Made by a program: the position numbers and the translations under genes. 64,000 nt of DNA, from contig CAMYJD010000022.1 of the NCBI GenBank assembly GCA_947258655.1, positions 1 to 64,000 of the forward strand, written 5' to 3'. Below, piece by piece: positions 18,763 to 29,900 of this stretch. How positions within the stretch are numbered: the stretch's first letter is position 1; every line of letters starts with the position of its first letter. Source of the DNA: an uncultured Gammaproteobacteria bacterium (GTDB lineage Bacteria; Pseudomonadota; Gammaproteobacteria; JAADHQ01). A model generated the notes under the pieces. That model ran no database searches, was not told the DNA's origin, and was given only the letters and a program-made list of their open reading frames with translations.

Positions 18763-18818
18763 GACGTGAGCGTACGCTCACACATTCCCTTGTATCTTTA
18801 CTCTTTTCTCTTGTACCT
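18727..18818. repeat. Heptamer inverted-repeat element overlapping the proB 3' end
   Basis: The left arm (GGGTAAAGATACAAGATAAA) lies inside the last codons of proB. The centre is GTGAGCGTACGCTCAC and the right arm is CTTGTAT CTTTACT CTTTTCT CTTGTAC. The 7-bp phasing is kept throughout. Confidence 0.72.
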
Positions 18819-18861
18819 GCCCACAAAAAAGGCCGGTCTGAGACCGGCCTTTTTTGTGGGC
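18819..18861. terminator. Bidirectional terminator between proB and rpsT
   Basis: A perfect palindrome with arms of about 20 bases (GCCCACAAAAAAGGCCGGTC and its complement) around a short centre. The GC stem GGCCGGTC is bordered by six A on one side and six T on the other, so it can end both converging transcripts. Confidence 0.9.
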
Positions 18862-18869
18862 ACTAGTAT

Positions 18870-19130
18870 TTACATTGCGCGAATCGCCTGGTTCAGACGA
18901 CTCTTGTGTCGCGCGGCCTTGTTTTTGTGGATCAGGCCTTTGCCTGCCATCTGATCAAGGGCAGGTACTGCTGATTTGTAAGCGGCTTCCGCGGCCGTCT
19001 TGTCACCTGCTGCTATCGCCTTGACTACATTTTTCATGTAGGTACGCATCATGGAACGCTGGCCGGCATTGCGCTGACGATGAGTTTCGGCCTGACGGGC
19101 CCTTTTTCTAGCTTGTGCTGAGTTAGCCAA
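18870..19130 (-). CDS. rpsT: 30S ribosomal protein S20
   Basis: The 86-residue basic protein begins [14 protein letters not shown] after the initiator and is full length. The start codon is TTG, with AGGAG 7 bp upstream. The same rare UUG start is known for E. coli rpsT, where it takes part in translational autoregulation. It converges on proB and is divergent from murJ, the usual gammaproteobacterial order. Confidence 0.97.
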   Translation of the reverse strand: MANSAQARKRARQAETHRQRNAGQRSMMRTYMKNVVKAIAAGDKTAAEAAYKSAVPALDQMAGKGLIHKNKAARHKSRLNQAIRAM

Positions 19131-19351
19131 GGTAATACTCCTGCAAAGAATTCGCTTTCAAAGACCGGGCATATTGCTGATTTTTTCTCTGTTTGTCAAG
19201 TCATCTGGCCCGTTTGCAGGGATTATCTGGCTAGCGGCGGGTGAATTTTATAGTGTGCAGTCCACTAAAGTTGGTATTATGAGCATGAAATCGGTTGGGG
19301 AATCAGGCAACCTGGTGTATTTTCGATGTAAAAAGTATAAAAACACTAAAA

Positions 19352-20929
19352 ATGAGCAGAAAATTAATAAAATCCACCGCCATTGTCAGCGCCATGACCA
19401 TTCTGTCGCGCATACTGGGATTTGTGCGTGATATTGTCCTTGCCCAGGTATTTGGCGCCAAGGCGGCAACCGATGCCTTCTTTGTCGCCTTCAAGATACC
19501 CAATTTTATGCGCCGACTATTTGCCGAAGGGGCCTTCGCGCAGTCATTTGTGCCGGTATTGAGTGAGACCAGGGCGTCGGGCGATGAGCGTGCGGTCAAG
19601 GACCTGGTTGATCATGTGACCGGGACGCTGGGTTTATTGCTGCTTGTGCTGACCGTGCTCGGGATCCTGCTGGCGCCGGTCCTGATTATGGTATTTGCGC
19701 CGGGTTTTATTCTCGCCCAGGGAGACGAGCAGGCGGCCATGGCCAGTACCATGCTGCGCATTACCTTCCCGTATTTGCTGTTTATTTCGCTGACCGCGCT
19801 GGCTGGTGGTATCCTTAATACCTACGGGCGTTTTGCCGTACCGGCATTCACACCGGTGTTGTTGAACCTGTGCATGATCAGCGCCGCCGTGCTGCTGTCA
19901 CCGCGGATGGAAAATCCGGTCATGGCACTGGCCTGGGGTGTGCTGGCTGCCGGGATTGTGCAGTTGTTGTTTCAGTTTCCGTTTCTGCGCCAAATTCGCA
20001 TGCTCCCATTACCGCGCCTGAAGCGTGCCCATGCCGGTGTCGGCAAGATCATGAAATTGATGTTGCCGGCGATTTTCGGCTCATCGGTGGCGCAGATCAA
20101 TCTGTTGCTGGATACGGTCATTGCCTCGTTCCTGGCCGCAGGCAGCGTCAGCTGGCTGTATTATTCGGACCGTCTGGTCGAGTTCCCGTTAGGGGTTTTC
20201 GGTATAGCATTGGCAACCGTGATCCTGCCCAATCTATCCGGCCGTCATGCAGAAAAGTCGCCCGAGCTGTTTAGCATGACGCTGGACTGGGCCATGCGTT
20301 GGGGCTTGCTGATCGGTCTGCCGGCCACGCTGGGTCTATTCATGCTGGCAGTGCCGATGATTGTAACCCTGTTTCAATACGGGGAATTTAACGACAACGC
20401 AGTGGTTATGACATCGCTGAGCCTGATGGCCTACAGTCTCGGGCTGGTCGGGTTTATCATGGTCAAGGTACTCGTGCCCGGTTTTTTTGCGCGCCAGGAC
20501 ACACGCACCCCGGTACGTATCGGCATCGTCGCGATGGTGGCGAATATGTTGCTGAATATCATTATTGTCGTGCCGATGGCGATGAGCGGGGCTACCGCAC
20601 CACACGCCGGCCTGGCACTGGCGACGGCGTGTGCGGCCATTATCAATGCCACGTTGTTGTTTAACACGCTGAGAAGAAAAGGTATATACACAGCGCGGCG
20701 TGGCTGGTTGAAGTTGATCCTGCAGATCGTCATGGCCTGTACCGTCATGGGTGCTTACCTGGTGTGGGCCAGGGCAGATATAGGGCAGTGGTTACAATGG
20801 GGTGCCATGGATCGTGTCTGGAATCTGGCCATACTGATAGCTGTCGCCTCTGTCATTTATATATTGTCGCTATTGGCATTCGGTGCCCGCCCATGGCGCT
20901 GGCGCGTAAACATAATCGAAAGCAGCTAA
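19352..20929 (+). CDS. murJ: Lipid II flippase MurJ
   Basis: The 525-residue MATE-like protein has about 14 membrane helices and the conserved start SAMTILSRILGFVRDIVLAQ and KIPNFMRRLFAEGAFAQSF. It flips lipid II across the inner membrane for peptidoglycan synthesis. The track start at 19295 adds 19 residues of unusual sequence; ATG 19352 (MSRKLIKSTAIVS) matches the family N-terminus. It is followed by a short heptamer repeat and ribF. Confidence 0.96.
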   Translation: MSRKLIKSTAIVSAMTILSRILGFVRDIVLAQVFGAKAATDAFFVAFKIPNFMRRLFAEGAFAQSFVPVLSETRASGDERAVKDLVDHVTGTLGLLLLVLTVLGILLAPVLIMVFAPGFILAQGDEQAAMASTMLRITFPYLLFISLTALAGGILNTYGRFAVPAFTPVLLNLCMISAAVLLSPRMENPVMALAWGVLAAGIVQLLFQFPFLRQIRMLPLPRLKRAHAGVGKIMKLMLPAIFGSSVAQINLLLDTVIASFLAAGSVSWLYYSDRLVEFPLGVFGIALATVILPNLSGRHAEKSPELFSMTLDWAMRWGLLIGLPATLGLFMLAVPMIVTLFQYGEFNDNAVVMTSLSLMAYSLGLVGFIMVKVLVPGFFARQDTRTPVRIGIVAMVANMLLNIIIVVPMAMSGATAPHAGLALATACAAIINATLLFNTLRRKGIYTARRGWLKLILQIVMACTVMGAYLVWARADIGQWLQWGAMDRVWNLAILIAVASVIYILSLLAFGARPWRWRVNIIESS

Positions 20930-21009
20930 CAAGTTTACCCGGTCTGGTGCAGATAAATCGCGCTCTTCATAGCGGCATGAGAAAGCGTTTTCCGCCTATT
21001 ATTTCATCC

Positions 21010-21040
21010 TCGCTACTAGACACTCGCTACTCGCTACTGA
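21010..21040 (+). repeat. Heptamer repeat between murJ and ribF
   Basis: CTCGCTA CTAGACA CTCGCTA CTCGCTA CTGA is a 7-bp-period array of the same family as the one after amt. It lies in the 178-bp gap between murJ and ribF. Confidence 0.75.
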
Positions 21041-21107
21041 TCTTAAATTGGGGTTTAGCGCGCAAATTCAGTATACTCTAGCACATGCATAACTGATTCA
21101 GGACATC

Positions 21108-22046
21108 ATGGAACTTATTCGCGGTTTACATAATCTCCGTCCCCGTCATCGCGGTTGTGTGGCCACGATCGGCAATTTCGATGGCGTTCACCTTGGCCAC
21201 CAGGCGGTCCTCGGGCAGCTGGCCGAGCAGGCCGAGACCATGGGTCTGCCAACGGTCGTGATAACGTTCGAACCGCAGCCACAGGAGTTCTTTGCCCCGC
21301 AAATGGCCAAGCCGCGCCTGACACGCCTGCGCGAAAAATACCAGGCGCTGAAACGTTTTTCGATTGACCAGGTGCTGTGTCTGCGTTTCGATCAGGCCCT
21401 GGCCGGGCTTGAAGCCGAGGACTTTATCGACAGGGTCCTGTTGCAGGGGCTGGATGTAAGGTATCTGGTTGTCGGCGATGATTTTCGTTTCGGCAAGAAT
21501 CGCAGCGGAAACTTTGATCTGCTGCATCAAACGGGCGAACGTGTCGGCTTTCCGGTAGTCAATATGCATACATTCAGTATTGACGGTATCCGCGTCAGCA
21601 GTACCCGGATTCGCGAGGCGCTCGAGCAGGGTGATCTGGCGCTGGCGGAAAAACTGCTTGGTCGTCCGTATCGTATGTGCGGGCGGGTGGCCCATGGCGA
21701 CAAGCGTGGCCGCACTATTGGCTTTCCAACTGCCAATATACATTTACATCGCAAGACCTCGCCGGTACAGGGGGTTTATGCCGTAGAGATGTTCGGTGTC
21801 GAGGGTGAGCCGTTGGCCGGTGTCGCCAATGTCGGTAGCCGCCCGACCGTCGATGGCACGCGCAGCCTGCTCGAGGTGCACCTGTTTGACTTCAGTGAGG
21901 AGATCTACGGCCATTATGTGCATGTGAATTTTCTCTACAAGATACGCGATGAAATGAAGTTCGAATCCTTTCAGCAATTGCAGGAGCGCATCAGCGAAGA
22001 TGTGCAACAGGCACGGCAGTGGTTCGCAGCTATGGGTGCCGCATAA
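21108..22046 (+). CDS. ribF: Bifunctional riboflavin kinase / FAD synthetase
   Basis: The 312-residue enzyme has an N-terminal FMN adenylyltransferase domain (IGNFDGVHLGHQAVL, the HxGH motif, and SSTRIREAL) and a C-terminal riboflavin kinase domain (GRTIGFPTANI, GVYAVEMFG). It makes FMN and FAD. AGGA lies before the ATG. It is 106 bp before ileS. No FMN riboswitch is visible upstream. Confidence 0.97.
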   Translation: MELIRGLHNLRPRHRGCVATIGNFDGVHLGHQAVLGQLAEQAETMGLPTVVITFEPQPQEFFAPQMAKPRLTRLREKYQALKRFSIDQVLCLRFDQALAGLEAEDFIDRVLLQGLDVRYLVVGDDFRFGKNRSGNFDLLHQTGERVGFPVVNMHTFSIDGIRVSSTRIREALEQGDLALAEKLLGRPYRMCGRVAHGDKRGRTIGFPTANIHLHRKTSPVQGVYAVEMFGVEGEPLAGVANVGSRPTVDGTRSLLEVHLFDFSEEIYGHYVHVNFLYKIRDEMKFESFQQLQERISEDVQQARQWFAAMGAA

Positions 22047-22152
22047 TAGCTGTAACAGACGAGCATGTCCGCGGTTTTTTTCCACTGGCATAAATAATCA
22101 GGTATGATATCCAGCCCGGATATCGATTGGCAAAAAACCAGGAAGAGGACAC

Positions 22153-24990
22153 ATGGCGGATTACAAGCACACCTTGAATCTCCCCAAAACAGATTTCCCG
22201 ATGCGCGGCAACCTGGCCCAGCGCGAGCCGGCTATGCTCAAGCGCTGGCAGGATATGGATCTGTACGCAAAGATACGTGCGACAGCGGCGGGCAAGCCAA
22301 AGTTTATACTGCATGATGGCCCTCCGTATGCCAATGGCGAGATCCATATCGGCCACGCCGTTAACAAGATCCTCAAGGACATTATCGTCAAATCCCGCAG
22401 CCTGATGGGTTTCGATGCGCCCTACATCCCGGGCTGGGATTGCCACGGCCTGCCGATCGAGCTGAATGTCGAGAAAAAGGTCGGCAAACCCGGCCACAAG
22501 GTCGATGCACGCACATTCCGCAAGGCCTGTCGGGACTATGCCGGCAAGCAGGTCGACAAGCAGCGCCAGGACTTCATACGCCTGGGCGTGCTGGGGCAAT
22601 GGGACGAGCCCTACCTGACAATGGATTACCGCTTCGAGGCGGATATTGTGCGTTCCCTGGGAAAGATTGTCGCCAACGGACATCTGCACAAGGGCTCCAA
22701 GCCGGTGCACTGGTGTAGCGATTGCGGCTCGGCACTGGCTGAGGCGGAGGTCGAATACGAGGACCGCAATTCGCCCGCAATCGACGTGCGCTTCACGGTC
22801 CTCGACGAGGCGAGCCTGCTCGCACGTTGTCATGATGTCGGTGCTGGGCATGGCCCGGTGTCGGTCGTGATCTGGACCACCACTCCCTGGACGCTGCCAG
22901 CCAATCAGGCCGTATCAGTCAACCCGGGACTCGAATACGTCATGATCCAGTGCAGCGGTGTCGCCGAACACGAGCCGGAACGCCTGCTACTGGCCGAAGC
23001 CCTGCTCGCCGATGCAGTCAGTCGCTATGAAATCGAGGACTACCAGATTATCGCGCGTTGCAAAGGTCAGGACCTGGAAGGACTGAAACTGCAACATCCG
23101 TTCTATCAACGTGAAGTGCCGATCATTGTCGGTGATCATGTTACCACCGAGGCCGGAACCGGCGCCGTGCATACCGCACCAGGCCATGGACAGGATGACT
23201 ATGTTGTCGGTAGCCGTTATCAGCTCAAGGTCGACAATCCCGTCGATGCCAATGGCTGTTTCCTGCCGGATACCGAACTGTTTGCCGGTCAGCATGTGTT
23301 TGCCGCCAATGACAATGTCATCGACGCACTAAAGACCCGTGCCAAGCTCGTGCATCATCAGTCGCTGCGTCACAGTTATCCGCATTGCTGGCGCCACAAG
23401 ACGCCGATTATTTTCCGCGCCACGCCGCAATGGTTTGTCAGTATGGACCAGAACGGCCTGCGCCAGAAGGTCATGGGTGAAATCGACAAGACCCGCTGGA
23501 TGCCGGACTGGGGTCAGGCGCGTATCGAGAGTATGGTTGGCAATCGCCCGGACTGGTGTATCTCACGCCAGCGTACCTGGGGCGTGCCGATCCCGTTGTT
23601 TGTGCACAAGCAAACTGGCGAGCTGCATCCGGCCACGGGCATGCTGCTGGAGACCGTGGCCACGCAGATCGAGAAAGAGGGTATCGATGCGTGGTTTGAA
23701 CTGCAGCCGGAAAACCTGATCGGTGATGATGCGCAACACTATGACAAGGTCAGCGACACACTGGATGTATGGTTCGATTCCGGTGTCAGCCATCATGCCG
23801 TGCTCAATAGCAGGGAGGCGCTGGCATTTCCGGCCGATCTGTACCTGGAGGGTTCCGATCAACATCGCGGCTGGTTCCAGTCATCGCTGCTGACCTCGGT
23901 CGGTATGAACGATCAGGCACCTTATAAGGCGGTATTGACGCATGGCTTTACCGTTGATGCCAAGGGACAGAAGATGTCCAAATCGAAGGGTAATGTCGTC
24001 GCGCCACAAAAGGTTGTCAACCAGCTCGGTGCCGATATCCTGCGCCTGTGGGTAGCAGCGACCGATTACCGTAATGAAATAAACGTGTCGGATGAGATCC
24101 TCAAACGCATTGCCGATTCCTACCGCCGCATCCGTAATACCGCGCGTTATCTGTTATCCAACCTTGACGGCTTCGATCCTGTCACGGATCTGCTTGGCGC
24201 CGAACAAATGCTGCCGCTGGATCGCTGGGCCGTGGACCGTGCGGCGCAGATGCAGGCCGAGATCATCGCTGCGTACGACGACTACCAACTGCATGTGATT
24301 TACCAGAAGCTGCATAACTTCTGTAATGTCGACATGGGCAGCTTTTACCTTGATATCACCAAGGATCGCCAATACACGACGCAGCAGGACAGCATCGCGC
24401 GCCGGTCTGCGCAAACGGCGATGTATCATATTTGCGAGGCGATGGTGCGCTGGCTGGCACCGATCCTGAGCTTTAGCGCCGATGAGATCTGGCAGTACAT
24501 GCCGGGCGAACGCGCCGAGTCGGTATTCGTTGAAGAATGGTATCAGGGGCTGTTCGAATTACAGGCACAGGAGCCGTTCAATCGCAGCTTCTGGGGCCAG
24601 GTCATCGAGACCCGTGAAGCGGTCAGCAAGGAGCTCGAACGCCTGCGTGTCGCCGGTGGTATCGGCTCGTCACTGGATGCCGAGGTTGACCTGTATTGCG
24701 GTCAGGAATTGTTCGAACAATTGTCCCGTCTCGAAGATGAGTTACGTTTTATCCTGATCACCTCCTATGCGCGCGTGCACCGGGACACGGACAGGAATGA
24801 TGATGCGATTCACTTTACCTTGAACAGCAATGATGAGCTGTGGGTGGCCGTGGCACCATCGGATCATGAAAAATGCGTACGCTGCTGGCATCACCGTGAA
24901 GACGTCGGCAGCCATGCACAACATCCCGAGCTATGTGGGCGTTGTATCGATAATGTCGATGGCGATGGTGAACCGCGTGCTTTTGCGTGA
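22153..24990 (+). CDS. ileS: Isoleucyl-tRNA synthetase
   Basis: This 945-residue class Ia synthetase has HIGH at 65-68 and KMSKS at 607-611. An editing (CP1) domain lies between them ([25 protein letters not shown]), and a C-terminal zinc-binding CxxC pair is present ([10 protein letters not shown] and CGRC). Length matches bacterial IleS type 1. It sits in the standard ribF-ileS-lspA order. Long ORFs on the other strand (for example 22030-22851) are shadows. Confidence 0.98.
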   Translation: MADYKHTLNLPKTDFPMRGNLAQREPAMLKRWQDMDLYAKIRATAAGKPKFILHDGPPYANGEIHIGHAVNKILKDIIVKSRSLMGFDAPYIPGWDCHGLPIELNVEKKVGKPGHKVDARTFRKACRDYAGKQVDKQRQDFIRLGVLGQWDEPYLTMDYRFEADIVRSLGKIVANGHLHKGSKPVHWCSDCGSALAEAEVEYEDRNSPAIDVRFTVLDEASLLARCHDVGAGHGPVSVVIWTTTPWTLPANQAVSVNPGLEYVMIQCSGVAEHEPERLLLAEALLADAVSRYEIEDYQIIARCKGQDLEGLKLQHPFYQREVPIIVGDHVTTEAGTGAVHTAPGHGQDDYVVGSRYQLKVDNPVDANGCFLPDTELFAGQHVFAANDNVIDALKTRAKLVHHQSLRHSYPHCWRHKTPIIFRATPQWFVSMDQNGLRQKVMGEIDKTRWMPDWGQARIESMVGNRPDWCISRQRTWGVPIPLFVHKQTGELHPATGMLLETVATQIEKEGIDAWFELQPENLIGDDAQHYDKVSDTLDVWFDSGVSHHAVLNSREALAFPADLYLEGSDQHRGWFQSSLLTSVGMNDQAPYKAVLTHGFTVDAKGQKMSKSKGNVVAPQKVVNQLGADILRLWVAATDYRNEINVSDEILKRIADSYRRIRNTARYLLSNLDGFDPVTDLLGAEQMLPLDRWAVDRAAQMQAEIIAAYDDYQLHVIYQKLHNFCNVDMGSFYLDITKDRQYTTQQDSIARRSAQTAMYHICEAMVRWLAPILSFSADEIWQYMPGERAESVFVEEWYQGLFELQAQEPFNRSFWGQVIETREAVSKELERLRVAGGIGSSLDAEVDLYCGQELFEQLSRLEDELRFILITSYARVHRDTDRNDDAIHFTLNSNDELWVAVAPSDHEKCVRCWHHREDVGSHAQHPELCGRCIDNVDGDGEPRAFA

Positions 24991-25026
24991 TTTTTTCTAT
25001 GCTTTGTTTACTGCAATATTTTAAGT

Positions 25027-25192
25027 CCCCCTCCTTGAAGGACGACTCCACGGAAGGAGTCGGTACGATCCCAGGGAAGGGATCGGTAGACTGTGTCCGG
25101 AACATACAGTCGAGAACGACGCCTGGAGCCAAAGTTGAGGGGGGAATCGGTGGCAAAGGGCCATTCATTTAGAGAATAAATCAAGCGGTCCA
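25027..25192. repeat. Mixed dispersed repeats between ileS and lspA
   Basis: The 238-bp gap holds a CCCCCTCCTTGAAGG element related to the one near 374. It also has two adjacent hairpins, CGACTCC-ACGGAA-GGAGTCG (25043-25062) and CGATCCC-AGGGAA-GGGATCG (25066-25085), and one copy of the 36-bp repeat (AGGGCCATTCATTTAGAGAA, about 25158-25192). It is inserted in what is usually a tight operon. Confidence 0.65.
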
Positions 25193-25228
25193 TCTCTATG
25201 CGCTGTTTTTAGGATATATTAAACAATC

Positions 25229-25726
25229 ATGTTGAAATACCTTTGGATTACCTTCATCGTCATCGTGCTCGACCAGATCAGCAAGCATCTGGCCGAGTAC
25301 TACCTGGCCTACCATGTGCCGTTGCCGGTCATGCCGATGTTTAACCTGACGCTGTCCTATAACACCGGTGCGGCGTTCAGTTTTCTCAGTGAGGCCGGTG
25401 GTTGGCAACGCTGGTTCTTTATCGGCCTCGCGTTAGTTGTCAGCGGTTTTATCCTTGCCTGGCTGCGTAAGCTGCAACCCCAGGAAAAATGGATCGCCGT
25501 GGCACTGGGTCTGGTCCTGGGTGGTGCCTTGGGTAATGTCATCGATCGTCTGCTGATCGGCAAGGTCATCGACTTTATCCAGATCTATTACCAGCAATGG
25601 AGCTGGCCAATCTTCAATATCGCCGATTCGGCGATTACGATCGGCGTGGCAATATTGCTGTTCGACGCATTCTTTGCCGGGCGTAAAAAGGCCGGCGATG
25701 ACGACGGGCAGGGGCAGCAATCATGA
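25229..25726 (+). CDS. lspA: Lipoprotein signal peptidase (signal peptidase II)
   Basis: The 165-residue protein has four membrane helices. Conserved blocks are [20 protein letters not shown], the GNVIDRL region with the first catalytic Asp, and [12 protein letters not shown] with the second. It cleaves diacylated prolipoproteins at the lipobox, for example the one at 1361. Its stop overlaps the fkpB start (ATGA). Confidence 0.97.
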   Translation: MLKYLWITFIVIVLDQISKHLAEYYLAYHVPLPVMPMFNLTLSYNTGAAFSFLSEAGGWQRWFFIGLALVVSGFILAWLRKLQPQEKWIAVALGLVLGGALGNVIDRLLIGKVIDFIQIYYQQWSWPIFNIADSAITIGVAILLFDAFFAGRKKAGDDDGQGQQS

Positions 25727-26175
25727 GCGAGCCGTTGACGGTCCAGCCCGGTTATGATGTGGTTTTGCATTGTTCGATTACACTCGAAGACGGCACCGTG
25801 GCCGAGAGCACCTTCGGTGATGAACCGATCCGCATCACAATGGGCGACGAAAGCGTATTGATCAGCGGGCTGCAACTGGCCCTGTACGGCCTCAAGGTCG
25901 GTGATCGCGAAAGCATCGTTGTCGATCCGCAGGATGCGTTCGGCATGCCGGATGACGAGGCCGTTCAGCAGATGCCGTTAGCGGATTTTCCTGCCGATAT
26001 GCACCTGGAGGTCGGGCAGATTATCGCGTTTTCAACCCCGGACGGTGACGAGATACCGGGCGCGATCAAGCAGATAGACGGGCAGACCGTGACGGTCGAT
26101 TTGAATCACCCGCTGGCCGGGCACGAGCTGAAGTTCGAGGCGGAGATTGTGGAGATAATACCTAAAGGCAGATGA
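25723..26175 (+). CDS. fkpB: FKBP-type peptidyl-prolyl isomerase, SlpA type
   Basis: The 150-residue SlpA-like isomerase has a split FKBP domain with an inserted IF (chaperone) domain: [38 protein letters not shown], and the C-terminal [20 protein letters not shown] signature. It is cytosolic. It is translationally coupled to lspA by a 4-bp overlap. In many relatives ispH follows directly; here the pilin cluster lies between them on the other strand. Confidence 0.95.
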   Translation: MSEPLTVQPGYDVVLHCSITLEDGTVAESTFGDEPIRITMGDESVLISGLQLALYGLKVGDRESIVVDPQDAFGMPDDEAVQQMPLADFPADMHLEVGQIIAFSTPDGDEIPGAIKQIDGQTVTVDLNHPLAGHELKFEAEIVEIIPKGR

Positions 26176-26330
26176 AAGGGTAAAGATAAATGAGAGGCAG
26201 GGTAAAGATACAAGGCAAAAGGGAAAAGACTGTTCTGTATATTTAGAACAAGTATTTGCCCGCGTCTGGAGTCAAGTACTAACAGGTAATGTAGGCTACA
26301 ATCCTTGTATCTTGTATCTTGTATCTTCAA
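26173..26330. repeat. Heptamer inverted-repeat element after fkpB
   Basis: The left arm holds GGGTAAAGATACAAGGCAAA and variants from 26176 on. The right arm is CTTGTAT CTTGTAT CTTGTAT CTT (26303-26326), three perfect heptamers. The centre, about 70 bp, is less palindromic than in the other copies. It lies between the converging fkpB and pilE genes. Confidence 0.72.
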
Positions 26331-26341
26331 CCCGCCTTTAA

Positions 26342-26791
26342 CTACCAACATCCTGCATCATCATTGTCTACAGCGTTGGATGTTTTCTTGCCGGTATGAT
26401 CGATGTCAAACGAAGTGCAAAAGGTATCATTATTTTGTCCACCCTTCGTTGTCGGGGTTGCCCTGATTCTATACGTTGTTGCTGTTAGCGTTGCCCCTAC
26501 ATCAGTAATCGAATAGTAGCCGTCACCGTTTAATGGTGTTACATCAGAATCCGGATCTTCAAAGGCGCCGCCGGCTGTGATGAGATCGCAATCGGGGTCT
26601 ATATAACTATTGAATTCGGTAAAACAGCGCTCCAGTATTTGTGCCGCTTGTAGCAACGCGGATTTGGCATCGGCGCGACGCGACTTGCGCACGCTGTCCT
26701 GGTAGGAAGGGTAGGCGATTGCGGCTAGTATCCCTATTACTACGACAACAATCATGACCTCGACCAGAGTAAAGCCTTTGCTGTTTTTCAT
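26342..26791 (-). CDS. pilE: Type IV minor pilin PilE-like
   Basis: The 149-residue prepilin has a short leader with Gly before [20 protein letters not shown], so cleavage by PilD after KNSKG is expected. The rest is a PilE-type globular domain with cysteines at CFTEF, DPDCDL, DTFCTSF and the final GCW. It is the last gene of the minor pilin operon, 138 bp after pilY1. AGGA lies before the ATG. Confidence 0.93.
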   Translation of the reverse strand: MKNSKGFTLVEVMIVVVVIGILAAIAYPSYQDSVRKSRRADAKSALLQAAQILERCFTEFNSYIDPDCDLITAGGAFEDPDSDVTPLNGDGYYSITDVGATLTATTYRIRATPTTKGGQNNDTFCTSFDIDHTGKKTSNAVDNDDAGCW

Positions 26792-26929
26792 TACAAATTC
26801 CTGCTAGTTATTGTGGGCCATAACGAGGCCAATACTAATATAGCCAGTAAAACTAAAGCGCATCGGGCTTATTGTCAACATCGGATCGCTGCCCGCACAC
26901 ATTGTCCATACGGGCAGCGACCGGTGGCG

Positions 26930-29900
26930 CTATTTGAGCTGACGCCAGGATTGACGTCCAGTACCGCTCAGATCTTCCATGTTGGTGGTTTCGGTCTCTA
27001 CTTCACCGTCGTCATTGGTCTTGTTGATATGGATTGAGACCTTGCTGCCGTCACTCAGACCACCGCCGAGTTTGCCGGGACCACCGGTTTCCTTGCCGCT
27101 GGCCAGCACCGTGACTTCCTCGCCATCGATTGTGACCGTTACATAATCATCGGCCTCGAAGCGGCCGTCTCCGGTAAAGTCGAAGGTCGAAGTTGTTACG
27201 CGCTTGCCGGTGGGGCCATCCACGAGCATGAGCCAGCCGCTACCGCCAAATGAACAGGGATCTTCATCCGGGGCCATGGTCGCGAACAGGATACGATTGC
27301 CGTTCAGGACCGGCTGACTGATGACACGTTCGCCCTTGCCACTACCTGAGGGCGGTTGCAGGTGCATATACCAGCCCAGTTTCGGATTATTCGAGCTGTA
27401 ATCGACCGCGTTATCGGTCGTGACCCTGACATTATGACTTACAGTGCGATCGGTTTGACCGTCACCATCATCGTCTATATCAAACGTATTGGAGGCCTGA
27501 TAGATGATGCTTTGTTGCTGCAAATCACTCAGACCACTGATCGGTGAAGCCTTGCCATTATCGAAGTTATCGCGCAGGCCATAGAAGGTCTGTACCTGCG
27601 GCGAAGCACCGACAACATTGTCTCCGGCCTCGAAGAACTTGCCGGTACCGAAATAGACCATGAGGCCATCGTCCGGGTGCCTGCCGACCTGCGGCTTGGC
27701 CGTAATCGGCTGCGGGTTCGAGGTCGCCTGGTCGGTCGCCGCGAACATGGGCTTCGCAATGCTCTGGTTATCGATGAAGGCTGATTGCCATTTGCCTGTG
27801 TTTGCCTTGTCGGATACATCAAACTTCCACAGATTGCCCTTCAGATCGCCGGCATAGATCGTATCGACAATACGGTCGGCATCTGAATCGACGGCGATCG
27901 GTGTGCCGAGGCCGTTTTCCTGGCCTGCACTAGTGCCGCCCACACCGGTATCGATCTTCTTGATGATCGCACCCGTCTGGATATCGATAATCAACAGCAT
28001 GGCTTTGCCAGAATCACTGTTGTAGCCGTTGCCGGTGACCAGTGCCCATTTGCCATTGGCCATGCGCACAATGGAAGGTTCCGGGATCGACGCACCCAGA
28101 TCACCGTCGTTGCTATTGTTGATTTCGAACAATACCTTGCTGGCGCTAAATTGATCCGGGTCGGTCACATCCAGTGCAAACAGTCCCCTGCCGCCGGCCC
28201 CTGTCGTGCCTACCAGAACGGTATGCCAGCTGCCGCCAAAATAGACGTCACCGGCGCGCGGCGAACCATCGACAAAATATTCATGGGATGGATTGTTGCC
28301 ATAACCAGCATCGGTCAATTTCGACAGTTTGGGGATTGTCGTTGCCGGAACATAGGCAAACTTCTCTTTCCCGGTTGCGGCGTCGAACGCATGCAGCATG
28401 CCGTTATTGGAACCGACATAGACCGTGTCCTTTCTGGTTGATGTCGAAGTCAGGTGGGCACGATAGCTGCTGCCTTCCGTGCTGGGCAGAAGTGAGTAGC
28501 CGAAGTTGTCGCGGCCGACATACCATGGATTCGAGTTGGCGATATCACCCAGTATGCGCTTGTGCGTTGTTGCATTGCCAGTAACGGGGTCCTTTGCAAT
28601 CACTGTACGCGCACGGAATTTCAATCCCGCGTCACCTTCATTGGTGCTCGTATCGCCACGGATATAATTGATCCGCGCTGTGGCCTCGGCTTCGGTAGCA
28701 CCGAGGCTGGTCTGTTGTGAAGCGCTAAGGTCGGCATAGGCCTTGAATGCAATACCACCGGTGCCCGGTTTGTAGCTGTATACCGCGCGATCTGCATGGG
28801 CCTTGAACGTGCCCGGGCTGTCGGTGTGCCAGGTTGGTTTGGATACCGGTTCGCCTGCTTTATCCAGCGCAAACGCTGCCAGTTTACCGCCCCAGTCGCC
28901 GCTGTTGAAACTGGCCTGGAAGATCAAGGTATCACCGCTGAGGCGGGTGGAATTCGCGCTTACCGCCGATGCCGATGTGTTCTTCGACGCGGTATCGAAG
29001 GCCTCTCGCAGGGCCTTTTGTAGCTCGGAACCGTCGGACGCCTTATAGGCCGTGCCGCCGGCATTGTCCGCAGTATCCTGCAAGACCTGGCTGATCGAGT
29101 CGCCGGCAAACGCAATTGTATCGATCTTCAGGTACTGGTTGCCGGGCATATCGGGATTGGTCGCATCGGGACGCAGGTCACGAAGGTTGGTCCTCTCGGT
29201 CTGTGGGTCTGATCCCGGTACATGCACGGTCGCCTTGCCGGTCGCGTTGTCTATACATGTTTTCGACTTGTCGGCACCGCGGTCACAAAAGGCCCAGTAG
29301 GCGATATCATCGAGGTTGTCTTCCTGGTTGTTGTTAGCAGCCGTATTCATATCCTTTGCATGAGAGTCACTGTCATAGTCAACCTGGTCGGCGGGTACAT
29401 TGGCATCCCTGAACGGTTCGCCATCGGTCACGATCAGGACATTGCTATTGACGCAGTGCAGTCTCTTCTTATATTGCGGTACATAGAACGGATCGCGTTC
29501 CGGGTTGGCATCGGTGGCCAGATCAAAGTCCTTGAAGCCGGGTTCACCCGCATCAACAACGGCGTAATGGGGCGTGTCCTGCTCATAGTACTGGATGACC
29601 TCCCACAGGTTTTCCGCAATCGGTGTCGTGCCCCAGATCATCGGATAATGCTCGATCGCATCGACGATGTCGGCGATCGGTGTACCGATATAGCCATCCA
29701 GTTCACGGTAATTTTCCTGTGCAGTAGGCAGATTTGCCGTATCAGAGGGCACTTTTACGTACGGGTTGTTCGGGATCTTGAAGCGCAACGTACCACCATC
29801 TGTGCGTACGCCACGATAGATGCCGTTATTGTCTGATTTGTTTGGGTCGAAACGGTAAAACGACACGCCCAGACGCACATCGTCCTTGACCTCGTGCAGG

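Noticed and set aside
22030-22851. 273-residue minus-strand ORF
   Set aside because: It is antisense to ribF and ileS; long shadow ORFs are expected opposite GC-biased codons.
29222-29836. 204-residue plus-strand ORF in pilY1
   Set aside because: It is antisense to conserved PilY1 sequence and has no recognisable domain.
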